From Chloroflexota bacterium (GTDB lineage Bacteria > Chloroflexota > Anaerolineae > Aggregatilineales > Phototrophicaceae), in contig WTGB01000129.1 in the NCBI GenBank assembly GCA_011523735.1, positions 1 through 33,911 of the forward strand: 33,911 nucleotides of DNA, written 5' to 3'. Both the position numbers and the translations under genes were made by a program. Shown piece after piece: positions 1 through 8,899 of this stretch. The notes below the pieces were generated by a model that was given only the letters and a program-made list of their open reading frames with translations, ran no database searches and was not told the DNA's origin. Position 1 is the stretch's first letter; each line of letters begins with the position of its first letter.

Positions 1-1
1 G

Positions 2-211
2 GGCGGTTACGTCTTGAGTTTGATTCCCATTGCCGGACCGATTCTGGCGATAGCGTTGTTTTCGCTGGTGATCGCGATGGCGATATTTCTGGCTCTGAAT
101 TGGCTGATCAGCCTGGCAGTCGTGGCGCTCCGCGGCGAGGAACGGGTGATGCCCCTTGCGAATCGGATCGCCGCGCGCGTCTTTGGCGATGCATCTGCGA
201 GACGGAAATGA
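2..211 (+). CDS. C-terminal end of an unidentified membrane protein (partial)
   Basis: The reading frame is open from the left edge, so the true start lies outside the window; a TTG at 14 is only an internal Leu codon candidate. The visible part is about 70 residues. It has a strongly hydrophobic stretch from about residue 5 to 45, rich in Ile, Leu and Ala, which fits one long or two short membrane segments. A basic tail follows and ends in Arg-Arg-Lys. The TGA at 209-211 lies 10 bases before the preferred ATG of the next gene, so the two may be co-transcribed. No family can be named from this fragment. It could be a transporter permease end or a small membrane protein. Confidence 0.5.
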   Translation, partial: GGYVLSLIPIAGPILAIALFSLVIAMAIFLALNWLISLAVVALRGEERVMPLANRIAARVFGDASARRK

Positions 212-221
212 AATCCGTCTG

Positions 222-2123
222 ATGCCCATGACCCTTGCCAAAAAGTTAAACTTTGCTCTGAACCATTGGGGTATCGCTTTGCCGATAATTATTATCGCAA
301 GCGCTCTTGCTATTCACAATTTCTCGCAATACTCGCTTAGCGGCGACGAATTTTACTCAACGTTGGTTGCGGGCATAGTATTTGAGGGCGATCTTGCGCC
401 GACGTCGATCGTTACTCGACTTTGGAGCAATGGACCCGATCACATGCCGGGGTATTTTCTGCTGTTGAGTGCTTGGGGACATTTCGTTGCCGACGATATT
501 GTCATCGCGCGTGTGCCGGCAATTTACTGCGCGCTATTGTCGCTGGCTATCGCATATCGATTAGCGCGCGATATTTTCACACCAGTGGCGGGGCTTATCG
601 CGCTCATCATTATTTCCGCCAACACATTCTACAGTTTCTACTACGATATTGTGCGCATGTACAGCTTTGTCGTTCTTTGCTCCGGCTGCATATTGTGGCT
701 CTACTGGCGCATAAGCGAGCGGCAAACGCGGATCTCGGCAAGACTTGCGCTTGCGCTGATCGTTGCTATTACAGCGTTAGTTAGCCTTCACATACTCAAC
801 GCGTTTTTTTTTCTAGGGGCATTGAGCCTATTTCATTTGCTTTTCGCCAAAAGAACAAGAAACTGGCTGGCATTCTCCGTAATCATCGGCGCGGTGATCT
901 TTTGCCTATCGCCATTGATTGTTGCTGTAGCAACCGGTGGGCTTAATCGGTGGGAGAATCGGAGTTCGCCGCACAAGCAAACACTTGGCGCTGATTATGC
1001 CGAATCTCATTTGCGCGTAATGCTCAATGATCAGCCCTGGCTGCTGCTCCCGGCTATTGGCGGGCTTGTAATTGCTCGTCGGCGTCGCCAGCTAGGTTGG
1101 GCGATGAGGTTCTTTATCATCTGGCTAATGGGCTTGTTAGTTTTCACCCTCTGTTTTTCGCTGGTTCAACTCTTCCGCGCAGAGCACATGCGCTATAGTT
1201 TGTCGCTAATGTTTCCCATGATACTGTTCATGTCAGCAAGTTGGCTGGCGCTTTTTCGCTGGCGCCTGTGGACGCTGCTGATTATTCCGCTGTGGGTGAT
1301 AGCCGCAGCGGCATTTCAGCAGAGTGGCGAGTGGAAACAGTACCTCACTTCGGGACGGGCGGTGAGTCTGGGCAGAATACCTGCGCCGACGATATCTCGA
1401 ATGGCCTCGGCTGAGCAACTCAGGCCACATATCATGATTTATTCCGATGCCAATCAGCGCTACTGGCTTGATGAGTTCCACTTTGGCAACCGCGCAGGGG
1501 AATATTATTTCGGGCGTCACGGCATTTTGACCAAGCCTCTTTTTCCGGATTTCGAGTCGCCGGGATTCAATGCAATCAATTCCCCTGTGGTATGGATAAC
1601 GTATCAGACCTCTATTGCCGCACCGGACATGTCCTGGCTTTTCGCCAAAATGCGCGAGAGAAACTACCAATTATGTCATACAGAAAATATGCTCAATGCC
1701 ACAGTATTGTTGCAGTTTCGCTGGGAAACGCTTGACTGTGAATATCCGCCCGTACAACTTCAGTCAGGTAAAAGCGAGTGGTTTACATATCAATTCTTCG
1801 GCGCGGGCATCAACAAACCTGGCTCCAAACTGCTCTTTGTCGACCGGTGGCGTGAGCAGGAAACGGGATCGCGCGTACGCTATAAGATGTCCTGGCAGCT
1901 CTGGAATGCCAACCGCGAACGCGTGAAGCAGCTTGATTTGCCATTTATCCACGAAGGAGAGTTTCGACACTTCGCCATTGATATTGCCGGTGTCCCGCCT
2001 GGTAAATACCGACTGGTGGCAATTGTGTATGTTGCGGAATCAGGGAAGTCTGCTCCCTGGTTGGACGACGCTGGCCGAGTATCGGAGGAGCTAGAACTTG
2101 CCGAAGTAGAAATATATGCGTAG
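222..2123 (+). CDS. GT39/ArnT-like membrane glycosyltransferase
   Basis: This is a predicted polytopic membrane protein of 633 residues. It resembles the GT39/PMT_2 group, which transfers sugars from polyprenyl-phosphate donors to lipids or proteins at the outer face of the membrane. After TM1 comes S-G-D-E-F-Y (about residues 40-45), the acidic motif expected in the first extracytoplasmic loop. D-H-M-P-G-Y-F (about 73-79) follows at the position of the family's H-P-P-L-Y motif. Roughly ten hydrophobic segments run to about residue 390, and a soluble C-terminal domain of about 230 residues ends the protein. I prefer the ATG at 222 because it places the first membrane segment normally; in-frame ATGs at 189 and 228 and a TTG at 156 are alternatives. 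Donor and acceptor cannot be told. The gene is noticeably less GC-rich than its neighbours, as is common for surface-glycan genes. Confidence 0.8.
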   Translation: MPMTLAKKLNFALNHWGIALPIIIIASALAIHNFSQYSLSGDEFYSTLVAGIVFEGDLAPTSIVTRLWSNGPDHMPGYFLLLSAWGHFVADDIVIARVPAIYCALLSLAIAYRLARDIFTPVAGLIALIIISANTFYSFYYDIVRMYSFVVLCSGCILWLYWRISERQTRISARLALALIVAITALVSLHILNAFFFLGALSLFHLLFAKRTRNWLAFSVIIGAVIFCLSPLIVAVATGGLNRWENRSSPHKQTLGADYAESHLRVMLNDQPWLLLPAIGGLVIARRRRQLGWAMRFFIIWLMGLLVFTLCFSLVQLFRAEHMRYSLSLMFPMILFMSASWLALFRWRLWTLLIIPLWVIAAAAFQQSGEWKQYLTSGRAVSLGRIPAPTISRMASAEQLRPHIMIYSDANQRYWLDEFHFGNRAGEYYFGRHGILTKPLFPDFESPGFNAINSPVVWITYQTSIAAPDMSWLFAKMRERNYQLCHTENMLNATVLLQFRWETLDCEYPPVQLQSGKSEWFTYQFFGAGINKPGSKLLFVDRWREQETGSRVRYKMSWQLWNANRERVKQLDLPFIHEGEFRHFAIDIAGVPPGKYRLVAIVYVAESGKSAPWLDDAGRVSEELELAEVEIYA

Positions 2124-2207
2124 ATTCTTGATCGTTGACCGGTAATCTGTTACCTTACTCGTTTGTAGATCTCAACAGTGTCACACATTGGTTAGGGAAG
2201 AGAGCTC

Positions 2208-2861
2208 TTGCGCCTGAAACAATTGCGCGAGGAAGTTTGTCGGCTACATGAAGAGTTGCCGAAGAACGGTCTGGTAGCCTGGACGAGCGGCAATATCAGC
2301 GCGCGCGACCCGGCGAGCGGACTGGTGGTGATCAAACCCAGCGGAATACGCTTTGAAGACTTGACGCCGGCCAACATGGTCGTCACCGACCTGGAGGGCA
2401 AGGTCGTAGACGGCGAGTTGGCGCCATCCTCAGATACCGCATCGCATTGCTACATCTATCGTCACATGCCGGCGGTCAATGGTGTAGTGCATACGCATTC
2501 TCGTTACGCGACTGCCTTCGCCGTCATAGGCGAGTCAATTCCCTGCGTCACAACAGCGATGGCGGATGAATTTGGCGGGGAGATCCCTTGCTGCGGTTTC
2601 TGCTTGATCGGCGGCGAAGACATCGGCAAGTTGGTTGTCGACGAGTTGACGGGGCATCGCAGTCCGGCGGCGCTGCTGCAAAATCACGGCGTGTTCACGA
2701 TCGGCGCGAGTGCGGAGGAGGCGGTGAAAGCGGCGGTGATGACCGAGGACAACGCGGCCATCGTCTGGACGGCGCGGCAACTGGGCGAAGTGATTCCGAT
2801 CCCGCAGGTTGAAATCGACAGCCTGCACGATCGCTATCAGAATGTATATGGTCAGCGGTGA
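2208..2861 (+). CDS. araD: L-ribulose-5-phosphate 4-epimerase (class II aldolase family)
   Basis: The enzyme interconverts L-ribulose 5-phosphate and D-xylulose 5-phosphate, the last step of bacterial L-arabinose catabolism, in the cytoplasm with a divalent metal. At 217 residues it has near-normal length. It keeps the family's landmarks at the Escherichia coli AraD numbering: T-S-G-N at 26-29, S-S-D at 74-76, zinc ligands H95 and H97 in H-T-H-S, D120, and a third metal His in Q-N-H-G at 160. The C-terminal Y-G-Q also fits AraD. The start is a TTG preceded by GGGAAGAGAG, and an alignment-style comparison of the N-terminus (L-R-E-E-V...L-P-K-N-G-L-V) supports it. L-fuculose-phosphate aldolase is the main alternative, but the araA gene downstream favours AraD. 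Confidence 0.92.
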   Translation: MRLKQLREEVCRLHEELPKNGLVAWTSGNISARDPASGLVVIKPSGIRFEDLTPANMVVTDLEGKVVDGELAPSSDTASHCYIYRHMPAVNGVVHTHSRYATAFAVIGESIPCVTTAMADEFGGEIPCCGFCLIGGEDIGKLVVDELTGHRSPAALLQNHGVFTIGASAEEAVKAAVMTEDNAAIVWTARQLGEVIPIPQVEIDSLHDRYQNVYGQR

Positions 2862-2917
2862 TATTTCACCACAGAGGCATTGAGATTGTTGCCTAGTATG
2901 GCAGAGGGGTTTGGAAA

Positions 2918-3841
2918 ATGCGTAAGGCAGTCATGATTATCGCGCTGACTTTAGCGAGCATCACTAGCAGCGCGCAGGAGTGGATTGAACACGAAGGTAT
3001 TGAATATAACTGCGATTCCTTGAATGCCATACTCGACGAATATGGCGACCATGATTTTGCCCGAATCGGAAATCAGATGGCAAGTGTTCGAGCGTTTTTC
3101 ACGCTGATATTTCCGCTCTGCCCATTGTCGGGCGAGGCTGTTGATGTGATTGACGAATCTGATGAGGTTGCAACTGTTGAAGAAGTGAGCGATCGCGCCT
3201 TACCGGTTGTGGAGAACAGCCTGTATCACTTCAACAGCGTTGACGATGGTCAGCGGCCGGTGCTTGGGCCGATCACATTGCCAAAGGGATTGTACAGGTT
3301 TACCGCGGTCACTGACGATCGCATCAACGTGAGAACCCCTGCTGAGAATGACGATTGCGGCAGGGATTTCTTGTTTAGCCTGATTGACGTGGCCCCTGGC
3401 TTGGCATCTTTCGGCCTGCAAGAGTTGATAGAGGTGGAATCGGATTGCGAGCTCATGCTGAAAGTCCAAGTTATGTGGGAAGCATGGACACTTGATATTG
3501 AATTTGTAGAACCAGAGACGGAACCGACGCTGTCATTTTCAGCTGGCTCACTTGCGTTTGACAGCGACGAAGCAGGTTATCAGCCGGTATTAGGACCTGT
3601 CGCTTTTGCCGCGGGCAGCTACCGGGTGAGCGTGACAACCGAAGACTTCTTCATAGTCAGAGCTTATCCGCTTTCGGACGACTGCGGACGTGATTTGGAC
3701 TGGCCCTTGATTATGTTGAGACCGGGCGAAGCATCCCGCGGCGTTGAAGCCTTGGTTGTCGTGGAATCTGATTGCAGTGCATTCCTTGATATCGAAAGGG
3801 TCGATGAAGAATGGGTAATGGACATTGAAAAACTGAATTGA
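2918..3841 (+). CDS. Exported protein of unknown function with two tandem beta-rich repeats
   Basis: The protein is 307 residues long, with a signal peptide at 1-19 (basic start, hydrophobic core, cleavage probably before Gln20). A short region with C32 and C68 and an acidic linker follow. Two copies of a roughly 95-residue module occupy residues 103-198 and 213-307. Both copies share Q-x-P-V-L-G-P, a G-x-Y-R turn, D-D-C-G-R-D, and V-E-S-D-C. The two cysteines of each copy are 30 residues apart (147/177 and 256/286), which suggests one disulfide per module. The start at 2918 has a GAGGGG ribosome site. I do not recognise a named family. The gene lies between araD and araA on the same strand, with gaps of 56 and 38 bases, so it is probably co-expressed with arabinose catabolism. 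A surface or periplasmic ligand-binding role is possible but unproven. Confidence 0.8.
   Translation: MRKAVMIIALTLASITSSAQEWIEHEGIEYNCDSLNAILDEYGDHDFARIGNQMASVRAFFTLIFPLCPLSGEAVDVIDESDEVATVEEVSDRALPVVENSLYHFNSVDDGQRPVLGPITLPKGLYRFTAVTDDRINVRTPAENDDCGRDFLFSLIDVAPGLASFGLQELIEVESDCELMLKVQVMWEAWTLDIEFVEPETEPTLSFSAGSLAFDSDEAGYQPVLGPVAFAAGSYRVSVTTEDFFIVRAYPLSDDCGRDLDWPLIMLRPGEASRGVEALVVVESDCSAFLDIERVDEEWVMDIEKLN
3224..3838 (+). repeat. Two tandem protein-level modules in the exported protein
   Basis: Module 1 is encoded by 3224-3511 and module 2 by 3554-3838. They are diverged at the DNA level but clearly share the order Q-x-P-V-L-G-P, D-D-C-G-R-D, V-E-S-D-C and a closing D-I-E. This indicates an old internal duplication rather than a recent one. 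Confidence 0.75.
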
Positions 3842-3879
3842 CCGATTCCCGATCAGCACAGACTAGAAGGAGCTGACGC

Positions 3880-5376
3880 ATGCGGCTTGGCAACTACCAA
3901 ATCTGGTTTCTCACCGGCAGCCAGCATCTATACGGGCCGGAGGCAATTGAGCAGGTCGGCGCGCATTCGCGGGAGATCGCCGCCTACCTGGACGACCTGA
4001 CTGAGATGCCGCTGGAGGTCGTCTACAAGTCCGTGCTGACTACAGCAGAAGAAATCACCGGCATTTGCAACGAGGCGAATGTGAGCGCGCGCTGCGTCGG
4101 CGTGGTCGCCTGGATGCACACCTTTTCGCCGGCGAAGAATTGGATCGCTGGTTTGACCGCGCTGCGCAAGCCTTTGCTGCATTTGCATACGCAGTACAAC
4201 CGCGACATCCCCTGGGCAGAAATCGATATGGACTTCATGAATCTCAATCAAGCGGCGCATGGCGATCGCGAATTCGGCTTCATGATGAGCCGGCTGCGAT
4301 TGCGGCGCAAGGTGGTAGTCGGTCATTGGCGCGCTGAGACGGCGCCGGGACAGATTGCCGTTTGGGCGCGAGCGGCGGCCGCCTGGGCGGAGACGCAGAA
4401 CATGAAGGTGGCGCGCTTCGGCGACAATATGCGGGATGTGGCTGTGACCGAGGGCGACAAAGTGGCAGCGCAAGCGCAGTTCGGCTATCAGGTCAATGGC
4501 TACGGCGTCGGCGATCTGGTCGCGGTTGTGGATCAGGTGACGGATGCCGAAATTGACGCGCTCACAGCGGAATACGATGCCGCTTACCGCATGAGCGCCG
4601 ATCTGCGCAGCGGTGGCGAGCGGCACTCGTCGATACGAGAAGCGGCGCGGATTGAAATCGGCTTGGCGCAATTCCTCCATGCGGGCGGCTTCGGCGCTTT
4701 CACGACCACCTTTGAAGATCTGCACGGTCTGGCGCAGTTGCCGGGACTATCAGTGCAGCGGCTGATGGCGGCTGGTTACGGCTTCGGGGCGGAAGGCGAC
4801 TGGAAGACGGCGGCGCTGCTGCGGTCGCTGAAGGTGATGGCGGGGGACCTGGATGGCGGCACGTCCTTCATGGAGGATTACACCTACCATTTCCACCTTG
4901 ATAACATGGCGGTCCTAGGCGCGCACATGCTGGAGGTCTGCCCGAGCATCGCGGTCGGTCAGCCGAGCCTGGAGGTGCATCCGCTGGGCATCGGCGGCAA
5001 GGCGGATCCGGCGCGATTAGTCTTCGATACGGCGGCAGGGACCGCGCTGAATGCCTCGCTGGTGGATATGGGCGACCGCTTCCGCATGATCGTCAATACC
5101 GTCGATGTGGTCGAGCCGGAAGCGCCCTTGCCGAAGTTGCCGGTGGCGCGAGCTTTGTGGCGCCCGCATCCGAATCTGGCGGTTGGCGCGGCCGCCTGGA
5201 TTTATGCTGGCGGGGCGCACCACACTGTTTTCAGTCAGGCGCTGAGCGCCGAGCATCTCTACGATTTCAGTGAGATGGCGGGCGTCGAGTATGTGCAGAT
5301 AGATGAAGCGACCGAGTTGCGGCAGTTCAAGAATGAGCTGCGCTGGAATGATCTGGCGTATAAGTTGGGTGGTTAA
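3880..5376 (+). CDS. araA: L-arabinose isomerase
   Basis: The enzyme converts L-arabinose to L-ribulose in the cytoplasm using Mn2+. Its 498 residues match the usual family length of about 500. Metal and catalytic residues are all present with the expected spacing: E305 in G-F-G-A-E-G-D-W, E332 in S-F-M-E-D-Y, H349 in G-A-H-M-L-E and H448 in G-A-H-H-T. These correspond to E306, E333, H350 and H450 of the Escherichia coli enzyme. The N-terminal G-S-Q-H-L-Y-G motif is also typical. AGAAGGAG eight bases before the ATG fixes the start. Together with araD upstream it supports growth on arabinose or arabinan. A ribulokinase gene (araB) is not visible and must lie outside the window or be replaced by another sugar kinase. 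Confidence 0.97.
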   Translation: MRLGNYQIWFLTGSQHLYGPEAIEQVGAHSREIAAYLDDLTEMPLEVVYKSVLTTAEEITGICNEANVSARCVGVVAWMHTFSPAKNWIAGLTALRKPLLHLHTQYNRDIPWAEIDMDFMNLNQAAHGDREFGFMMSRLRLRRKVVVGHWRAETAPGQIAVWARAAAAWAETQNMKVARFGDNMRDVAVTEGDKVAAQAQFGYQVNGYGVGDLVAVVDQVTDAEIDALTAEYDAAYRMSADLRSGGERHSSIREAARIEIGLAQFLHAGGFGAFTTTFEDLHGLAQLPGLSVQRLMAAGYGFGAEGDWKTAALLRSLKVMAGDLDGGTSFMEDYTYHFHLDNMAVLGAHMLEVCPSIAVGQPSLEVHPLGIGGKADPARLVFDTAAGTALNASLVDMGDRFRMIVNTVDVVEPEAPLPKLPVARALWRPHPNLAVGAAAWIYAGGAHHTVFSQALSAEHLYDFSEMAGVEYVQIDEATELRQFKNELRWNDLAYKLGG

Positions 5377-5496
5377 CAACGATGTGGCACACGTACCAAT
5401 TGGCGCGCGAACACTCCAGTAGCAGATCCGCAGCCATTGGACATTGACCCAATTACTGTGAAATCTTGAATTGGTCATCCAGATTGGAAAAGACTT

Positions 5497-5643
5497 ATGG
5501 CCAACACAAAAGAGCAGTGCAGGGTCCGCCAACAATTGAAAGATGAGTTGTCTAAGGGTGGCAGGGCAAGTCAGTTTTTGCTCGCTGGTCTTAGGGAGCG
5601 GATAGCTGAGCTAAGCGCGGAAACGGGTACGCCGAAAATGTAA
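5497..5643 (+). CDS. Possible small protein, 48 residues, unknown
   Basis: ATG at 5497 is preceded by TGGAAAAG at a workable distance, and the frame closes with TAA at 5641-5643. The product is hydrophilic and charged, with a probable helix over most of its length (many Gln, Lys, Glu, Arg and Leu) and a single Cys at residue 8. Codon choice is less GC-rich than the neighbouring genes. There is no recognised family. It may be a real small protein, a remnant, or chance. Confidence 0.3.
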   Translation: MANTKEQCRVRQQLKDELSKGGRASQFLLAGLRERIAELSAETGTPKM

Positions 5644-5791
5644 CGCTAGCAGGCTGCAATCCGACTTTCGATCTGTAGAATTGCTGACGATTAATCAGCG
5701 CGGCTTTCGGGGCATTCGAAACGTAACTTGTGCTGGATTTGCCAAGATGTAAGTTGGGCGCAAAAAAGAGAGTGACAGACCTTTGCATTTC

Positions 5792-5817
5792 GGGCGACTC
5801 ACAGAGTCGCCCCTACA
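5792..5817 (-). repeat. REP-like palindrome, reverse orientation
   Basis: Arms GGGCGACTC (5792-5800) and GAGTCGCCC (5804-5812) flank the loop ACA, followed by CCTACA. This is the reverse complement of the TGTAGGGG-headed palindrome seen at 26736-26762, and the arm and loop bases are identical. Confidence 0.85.
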
Positions 5818-6032
5818 TAATTCTATGGTATTGCTGAATGTTGGGGTACTTGTCAAATGCCTCATATTTGGATTAAAGTGAGAAGTAATGTTTAGGATTA
5901 TCTTTGAGAGCTAGACGGTCGCTCAAGCAAGCGATACAACGCAAAGTTAGCCTGGGAAGGCCGGGCGTTGCTTTTGCGGAACAGCGCCCTCATTGGCGAT
6001 AAAGCACTGAAACCGCGTAAAGGACACTGACT

Positions 6033-8654
6033 ATGGCATCTGCATCGGACTCCTCAGGGCACGTCGGGCTTGTCCGCAATTTGGGTTTATTCGATATCAC
6101 AATGATAGGCGTCGGCGCGATGATAGGCGCCGGCATTTTCGTCTTGACCGGCATCGCGGCGGGTACAGCGGGACCGGCGCTCATCCTGGCTTTCGCCATG
6201 AACGGCGTCATCACCGTTCTGACCGCCATGGTTTACGCGGAGCTGGGCTCGGCGATACCGGAGGCGGGCGGCGGCTACCTGTGGGTGAAGGAGGGCTTGC
6301 CAGGACCAAACGGTTTCCTGGCGGGTTGGATGAGTTGGTTCGCCCATGCGGTGGCGGGCAGCCTTTACGGCGTCGGTTTTGGCAGCTTCATCTATGAACT
6401 GCTGCGCATTTTGCTGGGCAATCCGGATGCGGGCCATGGCGAGCATGTAAACCTCTTCTTCTCCGGTCCGATTCTCTTGCCCTTCGGCATTGAACTTACC
6501 GAAGCCGAACTGGTGACGAAGATCTTTGCCGTGCTCATTGTCCTGCTCTTTTTGTATATCAACTATCGCGGCACATCAGAGACGGGGGCGGTCGGCAATA
6601 TCGTCACCGTGCTCAAAGTCATCATCATCCTGATCTTCATCATCAGCGGCTTGCTCGTCATCTTCGGCGAGCCGATTCACTTCGAGAAGTTCCGCAACTT
6701 CGCGCCCGAAGGTCCCCTTGGCATCCTGGCCGCGATGGGCTTGACCTTTATCGCCTTCGAGGGTTACGAGATTATCGTGCAGGCGGGCGAGGAGGTGCGG
6801 GATCCGCGCCGGAATATCCCGCGGGCGGTCTTCCTGTCGCTGGCGATCGTCGTGCCGATATATATGCTGGTGGCATTTGTCATCATCGGCGCGGTAGAAC
6901 CACCGGAGGGCACGGTCATCTACGAATGGCTGGGCGAGTTAGGCGAGATCGGCATCGCCCGAGCCGCGGAGCAATTCATGCCCTTCGGCACCTTTTTGAT
7001 CATGCTGGGCGCCATCCTGTCGACGATGAGCGCGCTGAATGCGACGACCTTTTCTTCAACCCGCGTATCCTTCGCCATGGGGCGGGATCGGGCGCTGCCG
7101 GACAGCTTCTCGAACGTCAGCGCGAAGACGCGCACGCCCCACGTGGCTTTGGGCTGGTCGGGCGTCTTGATCCTCTTCGTCGCGCTGACCTTGCCCATCA
7201 AAGATGTCGCCGCCTCCGCCGATATCATGTTCATCCTCTTGTTCCTGCAGGTGAATCTTGCTGTGCTGACGATACGCGGCAAATATGGCAAGAACCTGAA
7301 ATACGGCTTCCTGCTGCCCTTCTTCCCCATCCTGCCCATGATCGCCATCGGCATGCAATTTCTGCTCGTGCTGTCGCTGTTTGAAGTCTCAATTTTTGCC
7401 TGGATATACGCGGCGATTTGGATCGGCGGCGGCTTCCTGATCTACTTCCTTTACGCCCGTCCGCGGCAGGAGAAAGCGCATCGCAGTCCTGTCGTGCAGC
7501 AGACCGAACTCCTGACGCCGACGCAGGAAGCGCCCTATCGCGTCCTGGTGCCGGTGGCCAATCCGGATTCGCTTTCGACCTTGCTGCCGCCGGCGGTGCA
7601 TGCGGCAAAGCTGAACGATGGCAAGGTGACGCTCTTGCATGTGGTGACGGTGCCTTCGCCGACGCCCTTGTCCTCCGGTCATCGTTATCTCGCGGGCGGC
7701 GACGCCTTGCGGGAAAAGGCGATATCCATGGTGGATGATGACGAGATCGCGCTCGATTACATCGTGCGGGTGGCGCGGCGGGTGGCGCCGGCCATCATTG
7801 ATACGGCGCATGAGCAGCGAGCGGACCTGTTGGTCATCGGCTGGCAGGGCGCTATGACGAGTGAAGGCTGGACCGGGCTCGGCTCGAATATTGACCAGGT
7901 GCTGAGCGAGGTGAATTGCGATGTGATGATGCTGCAGCCGGGTGAAACCGCCACGGCGAAGCGTGTTCTGATGCCGATCGCCGAGCCGCGTCAGGTAGGC
8001 TATTCCTTGCAACTGATCCAGTTGTTCTCCGAGATTGATATGCAATTGGACCTGCTGCATGTCTTCTCGGCGGAAACTTCCTCAGGCGAACGCGAGCGCA
8101 TGACGCGGGCTCTTCAAAGACAGATTGACGCGGTAAGAGTGGCGGGCAAGCAGGTCAATTTGCACACGCAAATTAACCCGAACCGCGTCGATGCCATTGT
8201 GGAGGCGGCGAGCGACTACGATTATGTCGTCATTGGCGAGACGCGGGACACGCGCGTGAAGCAGCGCCTCTTTGGCAATACCCCAATGGTGATCGCCGAG
8301 CGGACATCGACGCCCGTGATGCTGCTGCATCCGGAGACCAGCGGCGTCGAATTTGGCTTGCGGCAGGCGGTCAATTATGTCAGCGGCGGCTACGCGACCG
8401 TTGATCCCGAATCGCGGCAGCGGCTGGAAGATCAGGGCTATATCGTGGACGGCGAGGAACCGGCCGATGGCAAGCTGAAGTCTTCCGTCAGCCAACCGTT
8501 GATCTTGCTGATTGGCATCTTGACCGTGGCATCGGCATTCATGATGTATGCCGGCAGCGGCGGTACGCTGACTTGGGTGGGTGTGCTGCTTTACTTCGCT
8601 ACCTTGTTGATCTTCACTTTTGTCGCGGTGCGCGCGTCGAGGTCCTCGACGTAG
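6033..8654 (+). CDS. APC-superfamily amino acid permease fused to two UspA domains
   Basis: This is an 873-residue secondary transporter. Residues 15-480 form a 12-segment APC permease: G-V-G-A-M-I-G-A-G-I-F in TM1 (about 26-36), P-E-A-G-G-G-Y in TM3, and F-E-G-Y-E in TM6. A first universal stress domain spans about 502-640 (R-V-L-V-P-V-A start; V-I-G-W-Q-G...G-S-N nucleotide-loop motif). A second spans about 642-767 (R-V-L-M-P-I-A start; V-I-G-E-T-R), with a degenerate glycine loop that probably does not bind ATP. Two more hydrophobic segments (about 822-867) close the protein, which is unusual. The ATG at 6033 has AAAGGA upstream. The family imports amino acids or other cations by proton symport, and the Usp domains probably sense nucleotides or stress and gate transport. 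Substrate unknown. Confidence 0.92.
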   Translation: MASASDSSGHVGLVRNLGLFDITMIGVGAMIGAGIFVLTGIAAGTAGPALILAFAMNGVITVLTAMVYAELGSAIPEAGGGYLWVKEGLPGPNGFLAGWMSWFAHAVAGSLYGVGFGSFIYELLRILLGNPDAGHGEHVNLFFSGPILLPFGIELTEAELVTKIFAVLIVLLFLYINYRGTSETGAVGNIVTVLKVIIILIFIISGLLVIFGEPIHFEKFRNFAPEGPLGILAAMGLTFIAFEGYEIIVQAGEEVRDPRRNIPRAVFLSLAIVVPIYMLVAFVIIGAVEPPEGTVIYEWLGELGEIGIARAAEQFMPFGTFLIMLGAILSTMSALNATTFSSTRVSFAMGRDRALPDSFSNVSAKTRTPHVALGWSGVLILFVALTLPIKDVAASADIMFILLFLQVNLAVLTIRGKYGKNLKYGFLLPFFPILPMIAIGMQFLLVLSLFEVSIFAWIYAAIWIGGGFLIYFLYARPRQEKAHRSPVVQQTELLTPTQEAPYRVLVPVANPDSLSTLLPPAVHAAKLNDGKVTLLHVVTVPSPTPLSSGHRYLAGGDALREKAISMVDDDEIALDYIVRVARRVAPAIIDTAHEQRADLLVIGWQGAMTSEGWTGLGSNIDQVLSEVNCDVMMLQPGETATAKRVLMPIAEPRQVGYSLQLIQLFSEIDMQLDLLHVFSAETSSGERERMTRALQRQIDAVRVAGKQVNLHTQINPNRVDAIVEAASDYDYVVIGETRDTRVKQRLFGNTPMVIAERTSTPVMLLHPETSGVEFGLRQAVNYVSGGYATVDPESRQRLEDQGYIVDGEEPADGKLKSSVSQPLILLIGILTVASAFMMYAGSGGTLTWVGVLLYFATLLIFTFVAVRASRSST

Positions 8655-8733
8655 ATCGAAATTCATGCGAGCAAATCTATTGCGCGCGCAAACGATCACC
8701 GCGCGTTTACTTCCAGCTAGATGAAAGAACACA

Positions 8734-8809
8734 TGTAGGGGGACCCACTGGGTCTCCCGCTGTATTCCGTGGCGTCGTATTTCGGGCGACTCAGCGAGCC
8801 GCCTCTACA
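8734..8809. repeat. Inverted pair of REP-like palindromes
   Basis: A forward copy at 8734-8759 begins TGTAGGGGGACCC and has loop ACT and right arm GGGTCTCCC. A reverse copy at 8784-8809 begins GGGCGACTC, has loop AGC, carries one arm mismatch and ends CTCTACA. The two copies point away from each other with a 24-base spacer. They lie between the permease gene and the propeller gene in a 245-base gap, where they could end or stabilise transcripts. Confidence 0.8.
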
Positions 8810-8899
8810 ATTCTCGCCTTTTACGAGTGGACAATGTTTGCGCATTTGCGAGTATGCGGTAGATTCTGTTGACCGCAAGGACAATGTGAGAATGAGCTC

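Larger units (their letters stand above)
5377..6032. other. Gene-poor stretch between araA and the permease gene
   Basis: This 656-base region holds one possible 48-codon ORF (5497-5643) and one palindromic repeat (5792-5817). A weak promoter-like pair lies at 5850-5855 (TTGTCA) and 5873-5878 (TTAAAG), 17 bases apart; its -10 matches the consensus at only three positions. I see no tRNA or rho-independent terminator with a clear T-run. The other ORFs here have no recognisable protein character. Confidence 0.6.

Noticed and set aside
3928..4725. Long ORF on the minus strand inside araA
   Set aside because: It is a shadow of the high-GC araA reading frame; its Arg/His-rich composition has no family character.
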